Positions 54,145 to 63,731 of a stretch of 64,000 nt of DNA are shown piece after piece. Below the pieces are notes generated by a model. It saw only the letters and a program-made list of their open reading frames with translations. It ran no database searches and was not told where the DNA came from. The stretch is from Salaquimonas sp. (lineage in GTDB: Bacteria; Pseudomonadota; Alphaproteobacteria; Rhizobiales; Rhizobiaceae). How positions within the stretch are numbered: position 1 is the stretch's first letter; each line of letters starts with the position of its first letter. Position numbers and translations under genes: made by a program. The stretch lies in NCBI GenBank assembly GCA_022340185.1, contig JAJDOK010000007.1, positions 33,884-97,883 of the forward strand, read 5' to 3'.

Positions 54145-54220
54145 TGGTGCCGCTTGTCAGACTCGAACTGACGACCTCCGCATTACGAATGCGATGCTCT
54201 ACCAACTGAGCTAAAGCGGC
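54145..54220 (-). tRNA. tRNA-Thr (CGT anticodon)
   Basis: On the minus strand the acceptor GCCGCTT pairs with AAGCGGC, the D-arm AGCTCAGTTGGTAGAGC and the anticodon loop ATTCGTAAT carry CGT, and the T-arm is GTCAGTTCGAGTCTGAC. ACCA ends the gene (encoded CCA). It lies 77 nt upstream of the TerB start and could be transcribed with it. Confidence 0.97.
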
Positions 54221-54356
54221 GAATATTGCACAACATTGTGTACGAATCCGGGGTCTTATATCGCAGCGGCGGGGGCGAATCACCCCCTTTTTCACGGGCT
54301 GTGCGGTGGCGATTAGAGCCGGTTACCTGACTTGCAACGTTCTAAGTGATCGGCGT

Positions 54357-56009
54357 TCAGAACAGGCGGAATGCCTTTTGTTCATCCTGCGTGTCGGGTT
54401 CCACGCCCGGGTCGTCGGGCGGACGATTCAAGGGAAGGACTTCTCCCGTCCCGGGTTTTTCCTCTTCGCTGGTCTCGGTGGATTCCGCATTGTCGGATTC
54501 TGCCATCTCATTGGCCTCATGCGCGGTTTCCGGTTCTTCCGCGACGATCTCAACCTCGTTGACGGCGTCGACCCTCTCCGCCTTCGGCTCATCCTTTATA
54601 GTCGTCTCCACCTCAGGCTCGGCGCCGACATTCTTCATTTGCGGCACTTCCGGTTCGACGGGCACTCCCGGTTTGGCCAGTTCGGATTCCAGATCGGAGA
54701 TATCGAAATCTGGCTCGGGGGCGCCAAGCGCGCCCTGCGGCATTTTCCATACGAAGGCATCGAGCCTGCCGCTGACGGGCGAGACCGGCAGCCAGTGCTC
54801 GCTGGTTATGCCGTCGGCCATCCAGACGGGATCGCGCGGCGCGCGTACCGCGCGCGCCAGCCAGTCGCGCATGCGGCCCTTGTCGCCGAGTTCGACTTCC
54901 TCGATATCGGCCATGATGAGGCAGGCGCGCTGGGTCGGCGTTTCGGCGAGCACTTTCTGCATTTCCGCTCGTGCGGCCTTCCAGTCGGTCGCGGCAATCG
55001 CGGCCTCTGCGACGGCGAGCCGGCCTTCGCGATTGTCCGGCTGCAGCGAGGCGAGCCTGCGGGCGCGTTTCAGGCGGTCGCGCACCGAATCACCGCTGCG
55101 CAGATGGACATAGGTGTCGGCGATATCGGGATGGGGCGAAAGCTTCCAGGTCGCCTCAAGTATATTCGTGGCGCGGCGCAGATCGTTGCCGCGTATCAGC
55201 GCGGCTGCGGCGGTAACGGCGGCAGGCACCAGATCGGCGGCCAGACGATGGGCCTCGCGGGCAAGCTTTGCCGCCTTGTCCGGATTGGACTGGAGTTCGG
55301 CCATGGCTTCGGCGGTCAGCAGGACGGCGCGCTTGCGCGCGGCTTCAGCCTTGTCCAGCGTACCGGCTGAACGCATCGATTCAAGCGTTTTGAGCGCGCC
55401 GGCCCAGTCACCCTCCGCCGACTGGTGCTTGAGCATGGCGTTGCCGGCCCAGGCGAGCGCCGGCGAGGAACCAATCGCCTTTTCAGCATAGTGACGCGCC
55501 GCTTCGCGCGCACCCTCGCGCTCGGCTTCCAGATAGAGGCCGCGCAGCGCGACCAGTTTGGTGTCGTCTTCCTCGAGCATGTGCTCGAAGCGCTCGCGCG
55601 CCTTGCCGTGATTGCCCTCGAGCAGCAGGGTCTGGGCGTCGAGCAGTTCGACCAGCGCTTCGCTGCCCAGCAGTTTGCGGCTTTCCTTCGCCAGCCTGCG
55701 CGCCCCGCCGGCATCACCCGAACCCGCGGCGATCAGGCCCTGCGACAGGGCGTAATAGCCGCGGTCGCGGCGGCGGTTGCGGAAGAAGCGACGCATCAGG
55801 GCGGGCGAGCGCAGCACGGTCATGATGGCCCACCACACAAACATGATCGCGGCGACCAGCGCCACGAAGGTGGAGACCGCCACCATCAGGCTGGTATCGT
55901 AGCGCATGCCCTGCCACACCAGCGAGACCTCGCCCGGCCGGTCGGCGACCCAGGCAAAGGCGAAGCCCAGCCCGGCCACAACGATGAGAAAGATGATCAG
56001 CCGCGTCAT
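54357..56009 (-). CDS. hemY: HemY-type tetratricopeptide membrane protein
   Basis: A 550-residue protein with two N-terminal helices (residues 3-20 and 42-67), the HemY_N segment FAWVADRPGEVSLVWQGMRYDTSLM, and an alpha-helical TPR-like region up to residue 400. The last 120 residues are acidic and Glu/Pro-rich, probably disordered. HemY is part of the hem cluster and is thought to support heme synthesis in the membrane, not as an enzyme. It sits downstream of the Mic60-like gene (16 bp gap). Confidence 0.93.
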   Translation of the reverse strand: MTRLIIFLIVVAGLGFAFAWVADRPGEVSLVWQGMRYDTSLMVAVSTFVALVAAIMFVWWAIMTVLRSPALMRRFFRNRRRDRGYYALSQGLIAAGSGDAGGARRLAKESRKLLGSEALVELLDAQTLLLEGNHGKARERFEHMLEEDDTKLVALRGLYLEAEREGAREAARHYAEKAIGSSPALAWAGNAMLKHQSAEGDWAGALKTLESMRSAGTLDKAEAARKRAVLLTAEAMAELQSNPDKAAKLAREAHRLAADLVPAAVTAAAALIRGNDLRRATNILEATWKLSPHPDIADTYVHLRSGDSVRDRLKRARRLASLQPDNREGRLAVAEAAIAATDWKAARAEMQKVLAETPTQRACLIMADIEEVELGDKGRMRDWLARAVRAPRDPVWMADGITSEHWLPVSPVSGRLDAFVWKMPQGALGAPEPDFDISDLESELAKPGVPVEPEVPQMKNVGAEPEVETTIKDEPKAERVDAVNEVEIVAEEPETAHEANEMAESDNAESTETSEEEKPGTGEVLPLNRPPDDPGVEPDTQDEQKAFRLF

Positions 56010-56025
56010 GAGCCTGCCTATTCCG

Positions 56026-57558
56026 TTACTGGCTGGCCGGGACGAGGCCGGCGGTCACCTCGTGCAGTGCCTGGTCGGCGGCAACACGATTTTCGAGCTT
56101 GCCACCCCAGCCGCTTGCGGCCTGTCTGGCCTGTTCGGGCAGGGATTGCCATTCGGCCAGCGCCTTCGCCAGTGCGCCATCGCCAAGGTCGGCCTCGACG
56201 CGGGAGAGAATTGCTCGCGGCGTATCGCCCTCGACCGGACCTGCGGGACGCACATCGATCAGCGAACGGGCATTGGTGAGGAGGCGCGAGACCACGCCCT
56301 CGTCCTTCGGTGCGAGCGCATCGAGCACCCGGCGGGAGGCAGTCTTGAACCCTTCCAATAGCTCGGCATTGGTGGCGACCCCCGTCGCGGCGTAGGGTTT
56401 CAGCGCGTCGATGGCGGGCGACGGCCCGGCCAGCGTTTCGAGCGAATCGACATAATCGCCGAAAGGCTCGCCACGCCGATAGGCAGCACGCAATGCAGTG
56501 ACGGCAACATCGCGTGCGGCGCTGCTCTTGTCGGCCTGCTGCTCGCTGGTGGCACTCAGGGCGGCCAGCCTGTTGGCGAGATCGGCCGTGGTCTTTTCGA
56601 GATTCTCGATGCGGGCGGCTGATTTGTCCGCGATCGCGCCCGCCGCCTGCACCGAGGCCGAGAGCGAATCCATCTCGCCCCTGAGTGACGTCACCGCGGC
56701 ATCGTCGGAGGCCTTGCCAGGCGTGGCCTCGAGCTGCCCTACGGTTTGCGACAAGGCGTCGAGACGGGCGGACAGATTGACGATTTCACCTTCCTCAGGC
56801 GCGGTGCCTGGCATTTCATTCAGGGTTTCTTCCACCTTGGAAAGGCGTGCCGACAAGGAATCGAGATTGGTGGAGAGCTCGCTCACATCCTGCCCTTGCG
56901 AGGCGGTGTGCATTTCCGATTCAAGGGCGGCGATACGCTTGTCGAGTGCTGCAACATCGGCCGTCAGGTCGGGCACCTGGTGAACCGCCGGTGCGAGGCC
57001 ACCGAGCAGCGGGATCTGGCCGAGAAGTCCTGCCGTGTTGAGGCCGCCAAGAAGGAAAAGCGCGATCAGCGCGCCTATCAATCCCGAAAGCAGCATGCCG
57101 GCCATGCCGCCGCGTGCCGGTGATGCGGCAGGCTCCTTCGTGGCGGAACCGGTTCCGGCCTTGCCATCACCGCGGCCCCAATTGCCGCTCTTGGTTTCGG
57201 AAGCAACCGGTTTGGACGAAGCGGCCTGCGTGTCGGATGGGGCGGTGGATTTCTCCGGCTTCGTGGCCTCGGCTAGTTTGACGCTCTGGGTCGCACCAAA
57301 CCCGGACAGGCTTTTGGCCGGTTCGGCCTTCGATTCGCCTTTCGCCGCCATCTCGGTACTTGCCACCGGTTCGGGCGAAGGCGCGGGTATTTTATCCGTG
57401 CCGCCAGACGTGGTGGACTCAGCAGCAGTTTTCGGGGCGGATTTTGCCGCGGCCGCCGGCTTGTCGGGGGCCGGCTTGACCTCGCTGGCAGCGAGATCGA
57501 TCGTCCTGGGGGTTTCCGGGCGCGTACGCCCGCGCCGGCTAGTGGTGCCCTTCTTCAT
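56026..57558 (-). CDS. Mic60/mitofilin-like membrane protein (COG4223)
   Basis: A 510-residue protein: an Ala/Pro/Lys-rich cytoplasmic N-terminus (residues 1 to about 150), one transmembrane helix (about 154-172), a long coiled coil in the periplasm (about 195-340) and a C-terminal domain with AYRRGEPFGDYVDSLETLAGPSPAIDALKPYAATGVATNAELL, the mitofilin-type pattern. Alphaproteobacterial Mic60 homologues, next to hem genes, shape intracytoplasmic or envelope membranes and are the relatives of the mitochondrial MICOS core. ATG 57558 lies within the hemD 3' end (20-bp overlap). Confidence 0.9.
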   Translation of the reverse strand: MKKGTTSRRGRTRPETPRTIDLAASEVKPAPDKPAAAAKSAPKTAAESTTSGGTDKIPAPSPEPVASTEMAAKGESKAEPAKSLSGFGATQSVKLAEATKPEKSTAPSDTQAASSKPVASETKSGNWGRGDGKAGTGSATKEPAASPARGGMAGMLLSGLIGALIALFLLGGLNTAGLLGQIPLLGGLAPAVHQVPDLTADVAALDKRIAALESEMHTASQGQDVSELSTNLDSLSARLSKVEETLNEMPGTAPEEGEIVNLSARLDALSQTVGQLEATPGKASDDAAVTSLRGEMDSLSASVQAAGAIADKSAARIENLEKTTADLANRLAALSATSEQQADKSSAARDVAVTALRAAYRRGEPFGDYVDSLETLAGPSPAIDALKPYAATGVATNAELLEGFKTASRRVLDALAPKDEGVVSRLLTNARSLIDVRPAGPVEGDTPRAILSRVEADLGDGALAKALAEWQSLPEQARQAASGWGGKLENRVAADQALHEVTAGLVPASQ

Positions 57559-58327
57559 TGTCCTCGTCGTTCCTCGGAGAGGCCTTGCCGTTTCGGTCAA
57601 GGCGGTCCAGCCGTTCGAAAAGACCATCCTCATGCGGCATTTCCGAGACAAGAATGTCCGGAAGTCCACGCCCGGCAATTGCTCGGGCAACATTTTCGGA
57701 AATCGCGATCAAAGTCAAACCGGCAAGGCGGTCGGCGAGCGCGTGTTTTGTCGCAAGGGTGGCGAGATGTTCGGCCGATCTGGCCGAGTAGAGCAGCGCC
57801 GCGCCGCCGGCGCATGACATCAGCGCGGCCTCAAGCGCCTTTCGGCCGGGGTCGAGCGCTTCGGCGCGATAGATCAGGATTTCGCTAACCATGACGCCGG
57901 GAAGTGCGGCGGCGAGATCGAAGGCGCGGTCGTGCGGCGCGGGATAGAGCAGGCGCGGCGGCGCGGATTTCTGCGTCTCTGCCGGGGCCAGTTCGGCAAG
58001 GATCAGTCCGGGAAGATCGGCGGCGGTGCCGGCACCGATGAAGGTTTTGTGAAAGCCCGCATCGCGGGCGGCCTGTGCCGTTGCCTCGCCGACGCAGAAG
58101 ATGGGGAATTTCAGCAGACGGGACCATTCGTCCGCCGGCCTTGCAGCGAGCACGTGGATCGCGGCGGAGCTGGTGAAGGCGACCGCATCGAATTCGGTTT
58201 CCGGCAGGGCTGCGCCGGTGTCGCAGTTTTCGAAAAGCGGCAGCAACACGGGATCGTAGCCGCGCTGGCGCAGGCGGCTGGCCGTCTTTTCACCGGCTTC
58301 GCGCGCGCGGGTCACCAATACCTTCAT
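57539..58327 (-). CDS. hemD: Uroporphyrinogen-III synthase
   Basis: A 262-residue enzyme that cyclises hydroxymethylbilane with inversion of ring D. The family is poorly conserved; recognisable segments are [60 protein letters not shown] and [15 protein letters not shown]. The call rests also on its place directly after hemC (16 bp gap). The 3' end overlaps the Mic60-like gene. Confidence 0.92.
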   Translation of the reverse strand: MKVLVTRAREAGEKTASRLRQRGYDPVLLPLFENCDTGAALPETEFDAVAFTSSAAIHVLAARPADEWSRLLKFPIFCVGEATAQAARDAGFHKTFIGAGTAADLPGLILAELAPAETQKSAPPRLLYPAPHDRAFDLAAALPGVMVSEILIYRAEALDPGRKALEAALMSCAGGAALLYSARSAEHLATLATKHALADRLAGLTLIAISENVARAIAGRGLPDILVSEMPHEDGLFERLDRLDRNGKASPRNDEDNEEGHH

Positions 58328-58343
58328 GTCACGCGCCTGTACG

Positions 58344-59306
58344 TCAGGCCCAGTCGGCAAAGAAAGTATTGCCGGCTTCGCGACGCAGCTTGCTTGCTGC
58401 CTCCCGGCCGATTTCGGCAGCGCTGGCCGCCTTGCCGTCGAGACGAATCTCGTGGGCTTGTCTGCCGTCGGGCGTGAGGATCATGCCGTGGAAGGCGAGC
58501 GCATCGCCGTCGAGCGTCGCATGGCCGGCAATCGGCGTGCGGCAGGAACCATCGAGCACCGCCAGAAAAGCGCGCTCGCAGGCAAGTGCGGTGGCGGTGT
58601 CGCGGTCATTGACGCCAGCCAGCAATTCGGCGGTGGCCTTGTCACCGGTGCGGGTCTCGACGCAGATGGCGCCCTGGCCCGGCGCCGGCGGGAAAGTGTC
58701 GAGCGGCAGCAGGGAGGTGACGCGCTTTTTCAATCCCAGCCGTTTGAGACCGGCATGGGCGAGCAGGGTCGCATGGACCTCGCCCTCATCCAGCTTGCGC
58801 AGGCGCGTCTGGACATTGCCGCGAAAGCTGAAGATTTCGATATCGGGGCGCAGGCGGCGGATCAATGCCTGGCGGCGTAACGAGGAGGAACCGACAATCG
58901 CGTCGCGCGGCAGATCGTCGAGGGTTTCGAATTTTCCCGAGACAAAGGCATCGGCGGCGGATTCGCGCGGCAGGAAGCAGGACAGTTCCAGCCCGTCGGG
59001 CAGGACGGTCGGCATGTCCTTTGAAGAATGCGCCGCCATATCGATGCGGCCGTCGGCGAGCCTTTCCTCGATTTCCTGCGTGAACAGGCCCTTGCCGCCG
59101 ATTTCGGCGAGCGGGCGGTCGGTGACGCGGTCGCCTCTGGTCGAAATGACCTTGATCTCGATATCGAGGCCGGCATCCGGATTGGCCTCGACAAGGCGCT
59201 GCTTCAGTTCGTTGGCCTGGGCGAGTGCCAGTTCGCTGCCGCGCGTGCCGATGCGCACCCGGCGCTTGCCGCCGTCTGGCTCCGGTATTTGCGTGGTTTC
59301 AGTCAT
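58344..59306 (-). CDS. hemC: Porphobilinogen deaminase (hydroxymethylbilane synthase)
   Basis: Polymerises four porphobilinogens on a dipyrromethane cofactor. The 320-residue protein has [51 protein letters not shown] and [17 protein letters not shown]. The cofactor-binding cysteine is in [11 protein letters not shown] near residue 252. It is the first gene of hemC-hemD-Mic60-hemY, divergent from tsaD. Confidence 0.97.
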   Translation of the reverse strand: MTETTQIPEPDGGKRRVRIGTRGSELALAQANELKQRLVEANPDAGLDIEIKVISTRGDRVTDRPLAEIGGKGLFTQEIEERLADGRIDMAAHSSKDMPTVLPDGLELSCFLPRESAADAFVSGKFETLDDLPRDAIVGSSSLRRQALIRRLRPDIEIFSFRGNVQTRLRKLDEGEVHATLLAHAGLKRLGLKKRVTSLLPLDTFPPAPGQGAICVETRTGDKATAELLAGVNDRDTATALACERAFLAVLDGSCRTPIAGHATLDGDALAFHGMILTPDGRQAHEIRLDGKAASAAEIGREAASKLRREAGNTFFADWA

Positions 59307-59418
59307 TCCTCGCTCCGCATGGCTGTGGCATTTCCTTTTCAAGGGCCATCTGCTAGGCCGCTGGGCAAGGCTGCACGGGTTCAGGTGCAGTGACTACAGG
59401 CTTTGGTTTTGCGGCACA

Positions 59419-60498
59419 ATGTATGTCCTCGGGATAGAAACGAGCTGTGACGAAACAGCGGCGGCGATTGTCACCCGCGATGACAATGGCGCGCCGCAAA
59501 TCCTGTCCGACATCGTGCTCAGCCAGGTGGACGACCATAGCGCCTTTGGCGGGGTGGTGCCGGAAATCGCGGCAAGGGCGCATCTGTCGGCGCTCGACCG
59601 GGTGATCGAGGCGGCGGTGAACGAAGCCGGGATGACGCGTTCCGACATCGATGCGGTGGCGGCGACGGGCGGACCCGGCCTGATCGGCGGGCTGATCGTC
59701 GGGTTGATGACGGCCAAGGGACTGGCGGCCAGCCTCGGCAAGCCGTTTCTGGCGGTCAACCATCTCGAAGCCCATGCATTGACGGCAAGGCTGACCGACA
59801 GAATAGAGTTTCCATACCTCCTGCTGCTCGTTTCCGGTGGGCATACCCAGATCGTCGCCGTCGAGGGGCTCGGCCAGTACCGGCGCTGGGCGACGACCAT
59901 CGACGATGCGCTGGGCGAGGCCTTCGACAAGACGGCGAAACTGCTGTCGCTCGGCTTTCCCGGCGGTCCGGCGGTGGAACGTACGGCGATGCAGGGTGAT
60001 CCGGCGCGCTTCGACTTCCCCCGGCCGCTGAAGGGCCAGAACACGCTCAATTTCTCCTTTTCCGGGCTGAAGACGGCAATCCGGCAGGAGGCCGAAAGGC
60101 TTGCGCCGCTGAAGGAGCAGGATGTCGCCGATCTTTGCGCCGCATTCCAGGCGGCCGTGCGCGACGTTCTGGTTGACCGTGCTTCGCGGGCGATGGACCG
60201 TTTCGAGGAAATCTGGCCTGATATGGAAAGACCAACGCTCGTCGTAGCAGGCGGGGTCGCCGCCAACCAGGTACTGCGCGGAAGTCTCGCGGCCGCGTGC
60301 GGGAACAAAAACTGGAGATTTGTCGCGCCGCCATTGAAACTCTGCGGCGACAATGCCGTCATGGTGGCGTGGGCCGGGCTGGAACGATTCGAACGTGGAG
60401 AGGTTTCGCCAATGTCGTTTGCGCCGCGCTCACGCTGGCCGCTGGATGAGGATGTCGCAGCTGTCATCGGCTCGGGAAAGCGAGGGGTGAAGGCATGA
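59419..60498 (+). CDS. tsaD: tRNA N6-adenosine threonylcarbamoyltransferase
   Basis: Catalytic subunit that makes t6A37 in ANN-decoding tRNAs, together with TsaB, TsaC and TsaE elsewhere. The 359-residue protein begins [18 protein letters not shown] and has the metal-binding HLEAH near residue 115, [23 protein letters not shown] and the C-terminal ... [19 protein letters not shown] with the Asp ligand. ATG 59419 is chosen; an open frame continuing upstream to 58369 is antisense to hemC. It overlaps gpsA by 4 bp. Confidence 0.97.
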   Translation: MYVLGIETSCDETAAAIVTRDDNGAPQILSDIVLSQVDDHSAFGGVVPEIAARAHLSALDRVIEAAVNEAGMTRSDIDAVAATGGPGLIGGLIVGLMTAKGLAASLGKPFLAVNHLEAHALTARLTDRIEFPYLLLLVSGGHTQIVAVEGLGQYRRWATTIDDALGEAFDKTAKLLSLGFPGGPAVERTAMQGDPARFDFPRPLKGQNTLNFSFSGLKTAIRQEAERLAPLKEQDVADLCAAFQAAVRDVLVDRASRAMDRFEEIWPDMERPTLVVAGGVAANQVLRGSLAAACGNKNWRFVAPPLKLCGDNAVMVAWAGLERFERGEVSPMSFAPRSRWPLDEDVAAVIGSGKRGVKA

Positions 60499-61493
60499 GC
60501 GCCGCGCAGGCATCTGCGGGCAAGGTGGCGGTGCTGGGCGGCGGCGCCTGGGCGACGGCGCTTGCCGGTGTTGCGGTCAGGGCCGGCAACGAGGTGGCGC
60601 TTTGGGCGCGCAACGCCTCGATTGTGGCCGACATCAATGCCAGGCACGCCAATGAGCGCTATCTGCCGGGCATCGCGCTGGATGAAGACATCGTGGCGAC
60701 GGACGATCTGAAAAAGACTCTTGCCGGCGCCGACATCGTGCTGATGGCGATTCCCGCCCAGACGATCGGCGAGGTTGCTGCGAGCCTGACGCCCATCCTT
60801 GAGGCCGGCACGGCAGTGGTCGGATGCGCCAAGGGGATAGACCGGCAAACGGCGAGGCTGCCGGGCGAGATCATCGCAGACGCGCTGGTCGGCTGTCCGG
60901 TCGCCGCCCTGTCGGGGCCGAGTTTCGCCGCCGATGTCGCCAGGGGTCTGCCGACGGCGGTCACCATCGCCAGCCGGCACATGGAATGGTCGACCTGGCT
61001 GGCGCGGCGGCTGTCGGCGCGGACCTTCCGCTGCTATGCCTCGGACGATCTGAAAGGCGTGGAACTGGGTGGGGCGCTGAAGAATGTGCTGGCGCTCGCC
61101 GTCGGGATCGCGCGCGGGCTGAAACTCGGCGCCAGCGCGGAAGCCGCGCTGGTGGCGCGCGGTTTCGCCGAACTGTCAAGGCTGGCAACCGCACTCGGCG
61201 CCCAGGCCGAGACGCTGACCGGCCTGTCCGGCCTGGGCGATCTGGTACTTACCTGTTCGGGTCCGCAATCGCGCAATTTCGCCTATGGCATCGCGCTCGG
61301 CGAGGCCAGGCCACTTGAGGGTTTAAAGCTGGCCGAAGGCGTGTTCACCGCGTCGGTCGCGTTGCGTCTGGCAAAGGATAACGCCATCGATGCACCGGTT
61401 ATCGAAGCGGTCACGCATGTGCTCGATCGCTCGATCACGGCCGGCGAAGCGGTCACCCGTCTGCTCGAACGGCCCCTGAAAACCGAACACTGA
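60495..61493 (+). CDS. gpsA: Glycerol-3-phosphate dehydrogenase (NAD(P)+)
   Basis: Makes sn-glycerol 3-phosphate for phospholipid synthesis. A 332-residue enzyme with the nucleotide motif [16 protein letters not shown]-like [10 protein letters not shown] and [28 protein letters not shown] follows, then catalytic lysine context [22 protein letters not shown] and [19 protein letters not shown] overlap with tsaD, the usual alphaproteobacterial arrangement. Confidence 0.97.
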   Translation: MSAAQASAGKVAVLGGGAWATALAGVAVRAGNEVALWARNASIVADINARHANERYLPGIALDEDIVATDDLKKTLAGADIVLMAIPAQTIGEVAASLTPILEAGTAVVGCAKGIDRQTARLPGEIIADALVGCPVAALSGPSFAADVARGLPTAVTIASRHMEWSTWLARRLSARTFRCYASDDLKGVELGGALKNVLALAVGIARGLKLGASAEAALVARGFAELSRLATALGAQAETLTGLSGLGDLVLTCSGPQSRNFAYGIALGEARPLEGLKLAEGVFTASVALRLAKDNAIDAPVIEAVTHVLDRSITAGEAVTRLLERPLKTEH

Positions 61494-61501
61494 CAGGAGA
61501 G

Positions 61502-61942
61502 ATGATGCATTATTGGCTGTTCAAGTCCGAACCCTTCAAATGGTCCTGGGAGATGCAGAAGGCGAAGGGAAAGGCCGGTCAGGAATGGGACGGTGTGCGC
61601 AACTATCAGGCGCGCAACAACATGCGGGCGATGGCGCTCGGCGACCGCGGCTTCTTCTACCACTCCAATGAGGGGCTGGAAGCCGTCGGTATCGTGGAAG
61701 TGAGTGCGCTGGCGCATCACGATTCGACCACCGACGACGAACGCTGGGAATGCGTCGACATCCGCGCACTTGTCGATCTGCCGAAACCGGTAACCATGGT
61801 CGACATCAAGGCCAATCCCAGGCTCTCCGAAATGGTGCTGGTCAACAATTCGCGGCTGTCAGTGCAGCCGGTCAGCGAAGCCGAGTGGATCGAGGTCTGC
61901 CGCATGGGCGGGATGGACGGCAAGACGCTGAAGAAGCTGTGA
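61502..61942 (+). CDS. EVE domain protein (thymocyte nuclear protein 1-like)
   Basis: A 146-residue PUA-like EVE protein. MHYWLFKSEPFKWSWEMQ, then GVRNYQARNNMRAMALGDRGFFYHSN and VEVSALAHHD give the fold; VDIKANPRLSEMVLVNNSRLSVQPVSEAEW is typical. EVE domains bind modified bases, and this form has a non-specific modified-nucleic-acid role. Its stop overlaps the GTG of the methyltransferase (GTGA). It lies 8 bp after gpsA. Confidence 0.93.
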   Translation: MMHYWLFKSEPFKWSWEMQKAKGKAGQEWDGVRNYQARNNMRAMALGDRGFFYHSNEGLEAVGIVEVSALAHHDSTTDDERWECVDIRALVDLPKPVTMVDIKANPRLSEMVLVNNSRLSVQPVSEAEWIEVCRMGGMDGKTLKKL

Positions 61943-62610
61943 ACGCGATCTCAACGGAAAAATCGCGACGCGATTTCATCCTCGCCAATACTTCGATCCT
62001 GTCGCCGCCGCATGTGCCGGAAGTCCGACTGCATCTGGCCGACGAGGCGCATGAACTGTGGCACAAGACTGAAGAAGAGCTCGAGACGATCGGCCTGCCG
62101 CCGCCCTTCTGGGCCTTTGCCTGGGCTGGCGGACAGGGGTTGGCACGGCATATCCTCGACCATCCCGAAACCGTTCAAGGCAAGGAAGTGCTCGATCTGG
62201 CGACAGGATCGGGCCTCGTTGCCATCGCGGCGGCGAAGGCCGGCGCGGCTGTCGTCACGGCGAACGATATCGATCCGTTCTGCGAAGCGGCGGTCGCGCT
62301 CAATTGCGAACTGAACGGCGTGTCGCTTGCCTTCGACGGGCGCAACCTGACGTCTGAAGCGGCGCTGGCTGCAGATTGTGACGTGGTCCTTGCCGGCGAC
62401 GTTTTCTATGACCGCGAACTTGCGGCAGTTCTGACGCTGTGGTTCGGCCAGCTGGCCGAGTCCGGCCGAACTGTGCTCGTCGGCGATCCGGGCCGCGCTT
62501 ATCTGCCGAAGGAAAGGCTGCAGGCGCTTTGCGTGCATGAAGTCAGGGTGACGCGCGTGCTGGAGGATGCGGAGGTCAAGCGTACCACGGTGTGGCGCTT
62601 CCTGTCCTGA
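61939..62610 (+). CDS. Class I SAM-dependent methyltransferase (COG3897, ETFB-lysine-methyltransferase-like)
   Basis: A 223-residue methyltransferase. The SAM motif DLATGSGLVAIAAAKAGA lies near residues 85-102, and VVTANDIDPFCEAAVALNCELNGV is motif II. DVVLAGDVFYDRELA corresponds to motif IV. This is the pattern of COG3897 proteins, among them the lysine methyltransferase of the electron-transfer flavoprotein beta subunit. The GTG start (61939) overlaps the EVE stop codon, so they are coupled. The substrate is not determined from sequence. Confidence 0.88.
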   Translation: MNAISTEKSRRDFILANTSILSPPHVPEVRLHLADEAHELWHKTEEELETIGLPPPFWAFAWAGGQGLARHILDHPETVQGKEVLDLATGSGLVAIAAAKAGAAVVTANDIDPFCEAAVALNCELNGVSLAFDGRNLTSEAALAADCDVVLAGDVFYDRELAAVLTLWFGQLAESGRTVLVGDPGRAYLPKERLQALCVHEVRVTRVLEDAEVKRTTVWRFLS

Positions 62611-62641
62611 CAATCATCTGACAGAAGCGAAAACAGTGCGG

Positions 62642-62677
62642 ACTTGACCTGTGTAACTTGACCTGTGTGACTTGACC
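62642..62677 (+). repeat. Tandem 14-bp repeat upstream of DUF1761 gene
   Basis: ACTTGACCTGTGT followed by A or G occurs twice in full (62642-62655, 62656-62669) and a third time in part (62670-62677). Each unit includes TTGAC, the -35 core, so the repeat could create alternative promoters for the DUF1761 gene at 62726. Confidence 0.6.
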
Positions 62678-62725
62678 GGGCAGGGCAAAACGGCTTGCAT
62701 CCGCTCGGATAAACAGGAGGCTGCC

Positions 62726-63133
62726 ATGTCCTTTGCCGGCATCAACCATCTGGCGGTGGTCATCGCCGCCCTCATCGGTTTCGTGATTGGTGCGATCTAT
62801 TACGGCGCGCTCGGTTCGGCCTGGACAAAAGCGGCGGGTCTTGATCCCGAAAAGACCAAGTTCTCGCCCGGACTGTTCATCATAAGTTTCGTCTGCGAAC
62901 TGGTGATGGCCTATGTGCTGGCCGGCATGATCAGTGATCTCGGCAGCGGCCAGCTGTCCGTCTGGCACGGCATCGTCGCGGGCTTTTTCGTCTGGCTCGG
63001 CTTCATGGCGACGACGATGGTGGTCAATCACCGCTATCAGGGCAATGGCTGGGATTTGACGCTGATCGACACCGGCCATTGGCTTTTGGTCGCGATCGCC
63101 ATGGGAGCGGTGATCGGGGCAATCGGGACCTGA
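62726..63133 (+). CDS. DUF1761 membrane protein
   Basis: A 135-residue protein with four helices (about residues 7-28, 43-67, 79-99 and 113-133). The pattern is INHLAVVIAALIGFVIGAIYYGALGSAWTKAAG followed by the hydrophobic second half with HGIVAGFFVWLGFM and VVNHRYQG. The family is of unknown function. ATG 62726 follows AGGAGG. It converges with the M15-like gene, leaving 4 bp. Confidence 0.92.
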   Translation: MSFAGINHLAVVIAALIGFVIGAIYYGALGSAWTKAAGLDPEKTKFSPGLFIISFVCELVMAYVLAGMISDLGSGQLSVWHGIVAGFFVWLGFMATTMVVNHRYQGNGWDLTLIDTGHWLLVAIAMGAVIGAIGT

Positions 63134-63137
63134 CCCC

Positions 63138-63566
63138 CTACCAGGTTCTGCGGGGCCCGGTGTCGATGTGGTAGAAACCCTTCGGGTAGCGGGCATAGCC
63201 GCCGACCTCGCGCTGGGCGCGCAGGAATGCGAGCACGCCCGGCGGATCGCCCCGAACCGAGAAATCCACCGCGCGGCAGGTCAGGTGATAGGAACGCGGC
63301 TTGCCGCCCTTCAGCCAGTTCTCGATCAGCCAGCGATGGGTGGAATGGACGGTGACCGGGCCGTAACGCCGCGCCACGCGGTGCAATACGGTCTTCAGCC
63401 GCCAGGGAACGCACCAGGAGGAATCCTGCCATTTGATCGACACCGGATGGCTGCCCAACCCACCCGGTGTGGCGCAGCCGGAGAGTGCCGGCGACAGGGC
63501 CAGCAAAACCGAAAATGCAACGGCAAATGGGGGTGATGAACAGCCTGTCCGACCGGACCGGGGCAT
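63138..63566 (-). CDS. M15-like (DUF882/YcbK) putative peptidase lipoprotein
   Basis: A 142-residue envelope protein. The signal ends in the lipobox LSGC (Cys30, ALSPALSGC). The DUF882/M15 zinc motif is visible as RSYHLTCRAVDF and the closing GFYHIDTGPRRTW. The family resembles D-Ala-D-Ala carboxypeptidases and acts on peptidoglycan, but activity has been shown for few members. TAGGAGA precedes the ATG. Confidence 0.88.
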   Translation of the reverse strand: MPRSGRTGCSSPPFAVAFSVLLALSPALSGCATPGGLGSHPVSIKWQDSSWCVPWRLKTVLHRVARRYGPVTVHSTHRWLIENWLKGGKPRSYHLTCRAVDFSVRGDPPGVLAFLRAQREVGGYARYPKGFYHIDTGPRRTW

Positions 63567-63647
63567 CCGGTTCTCCTACTCGATACATTTAACAAACCAG
63601 CGGCGGAACCGGTGGCGACGCGATCAGCCGCCATCCGGCAAAACCAG

Positions 63648-63731
63648 AGGCCTCATTATCGGGCGCCATTGGTTAAAATTTTGACGATGTTATATTTGAC
63701 AAACCACTATGGAAATCGGTTAATGAGGCCT
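63648..63731. repeat. 11-bp perfect inverted repeat
   Basis: AGGCCTCATTA (63648-63658) and TAATGAGGCCT (63721-63731) are exact inverse complements 62 bp apart; the right arm is the first unit of the phased TAAT array. Confidence 0.7.

Noticed and set aside
58369..60498. A 709-codon plus-strand frame ending in TsaD.
   Set aside because: The first 350 codons are antisense to hemC. The standard TsaD start [13 protein letters not shown] is at 59419.
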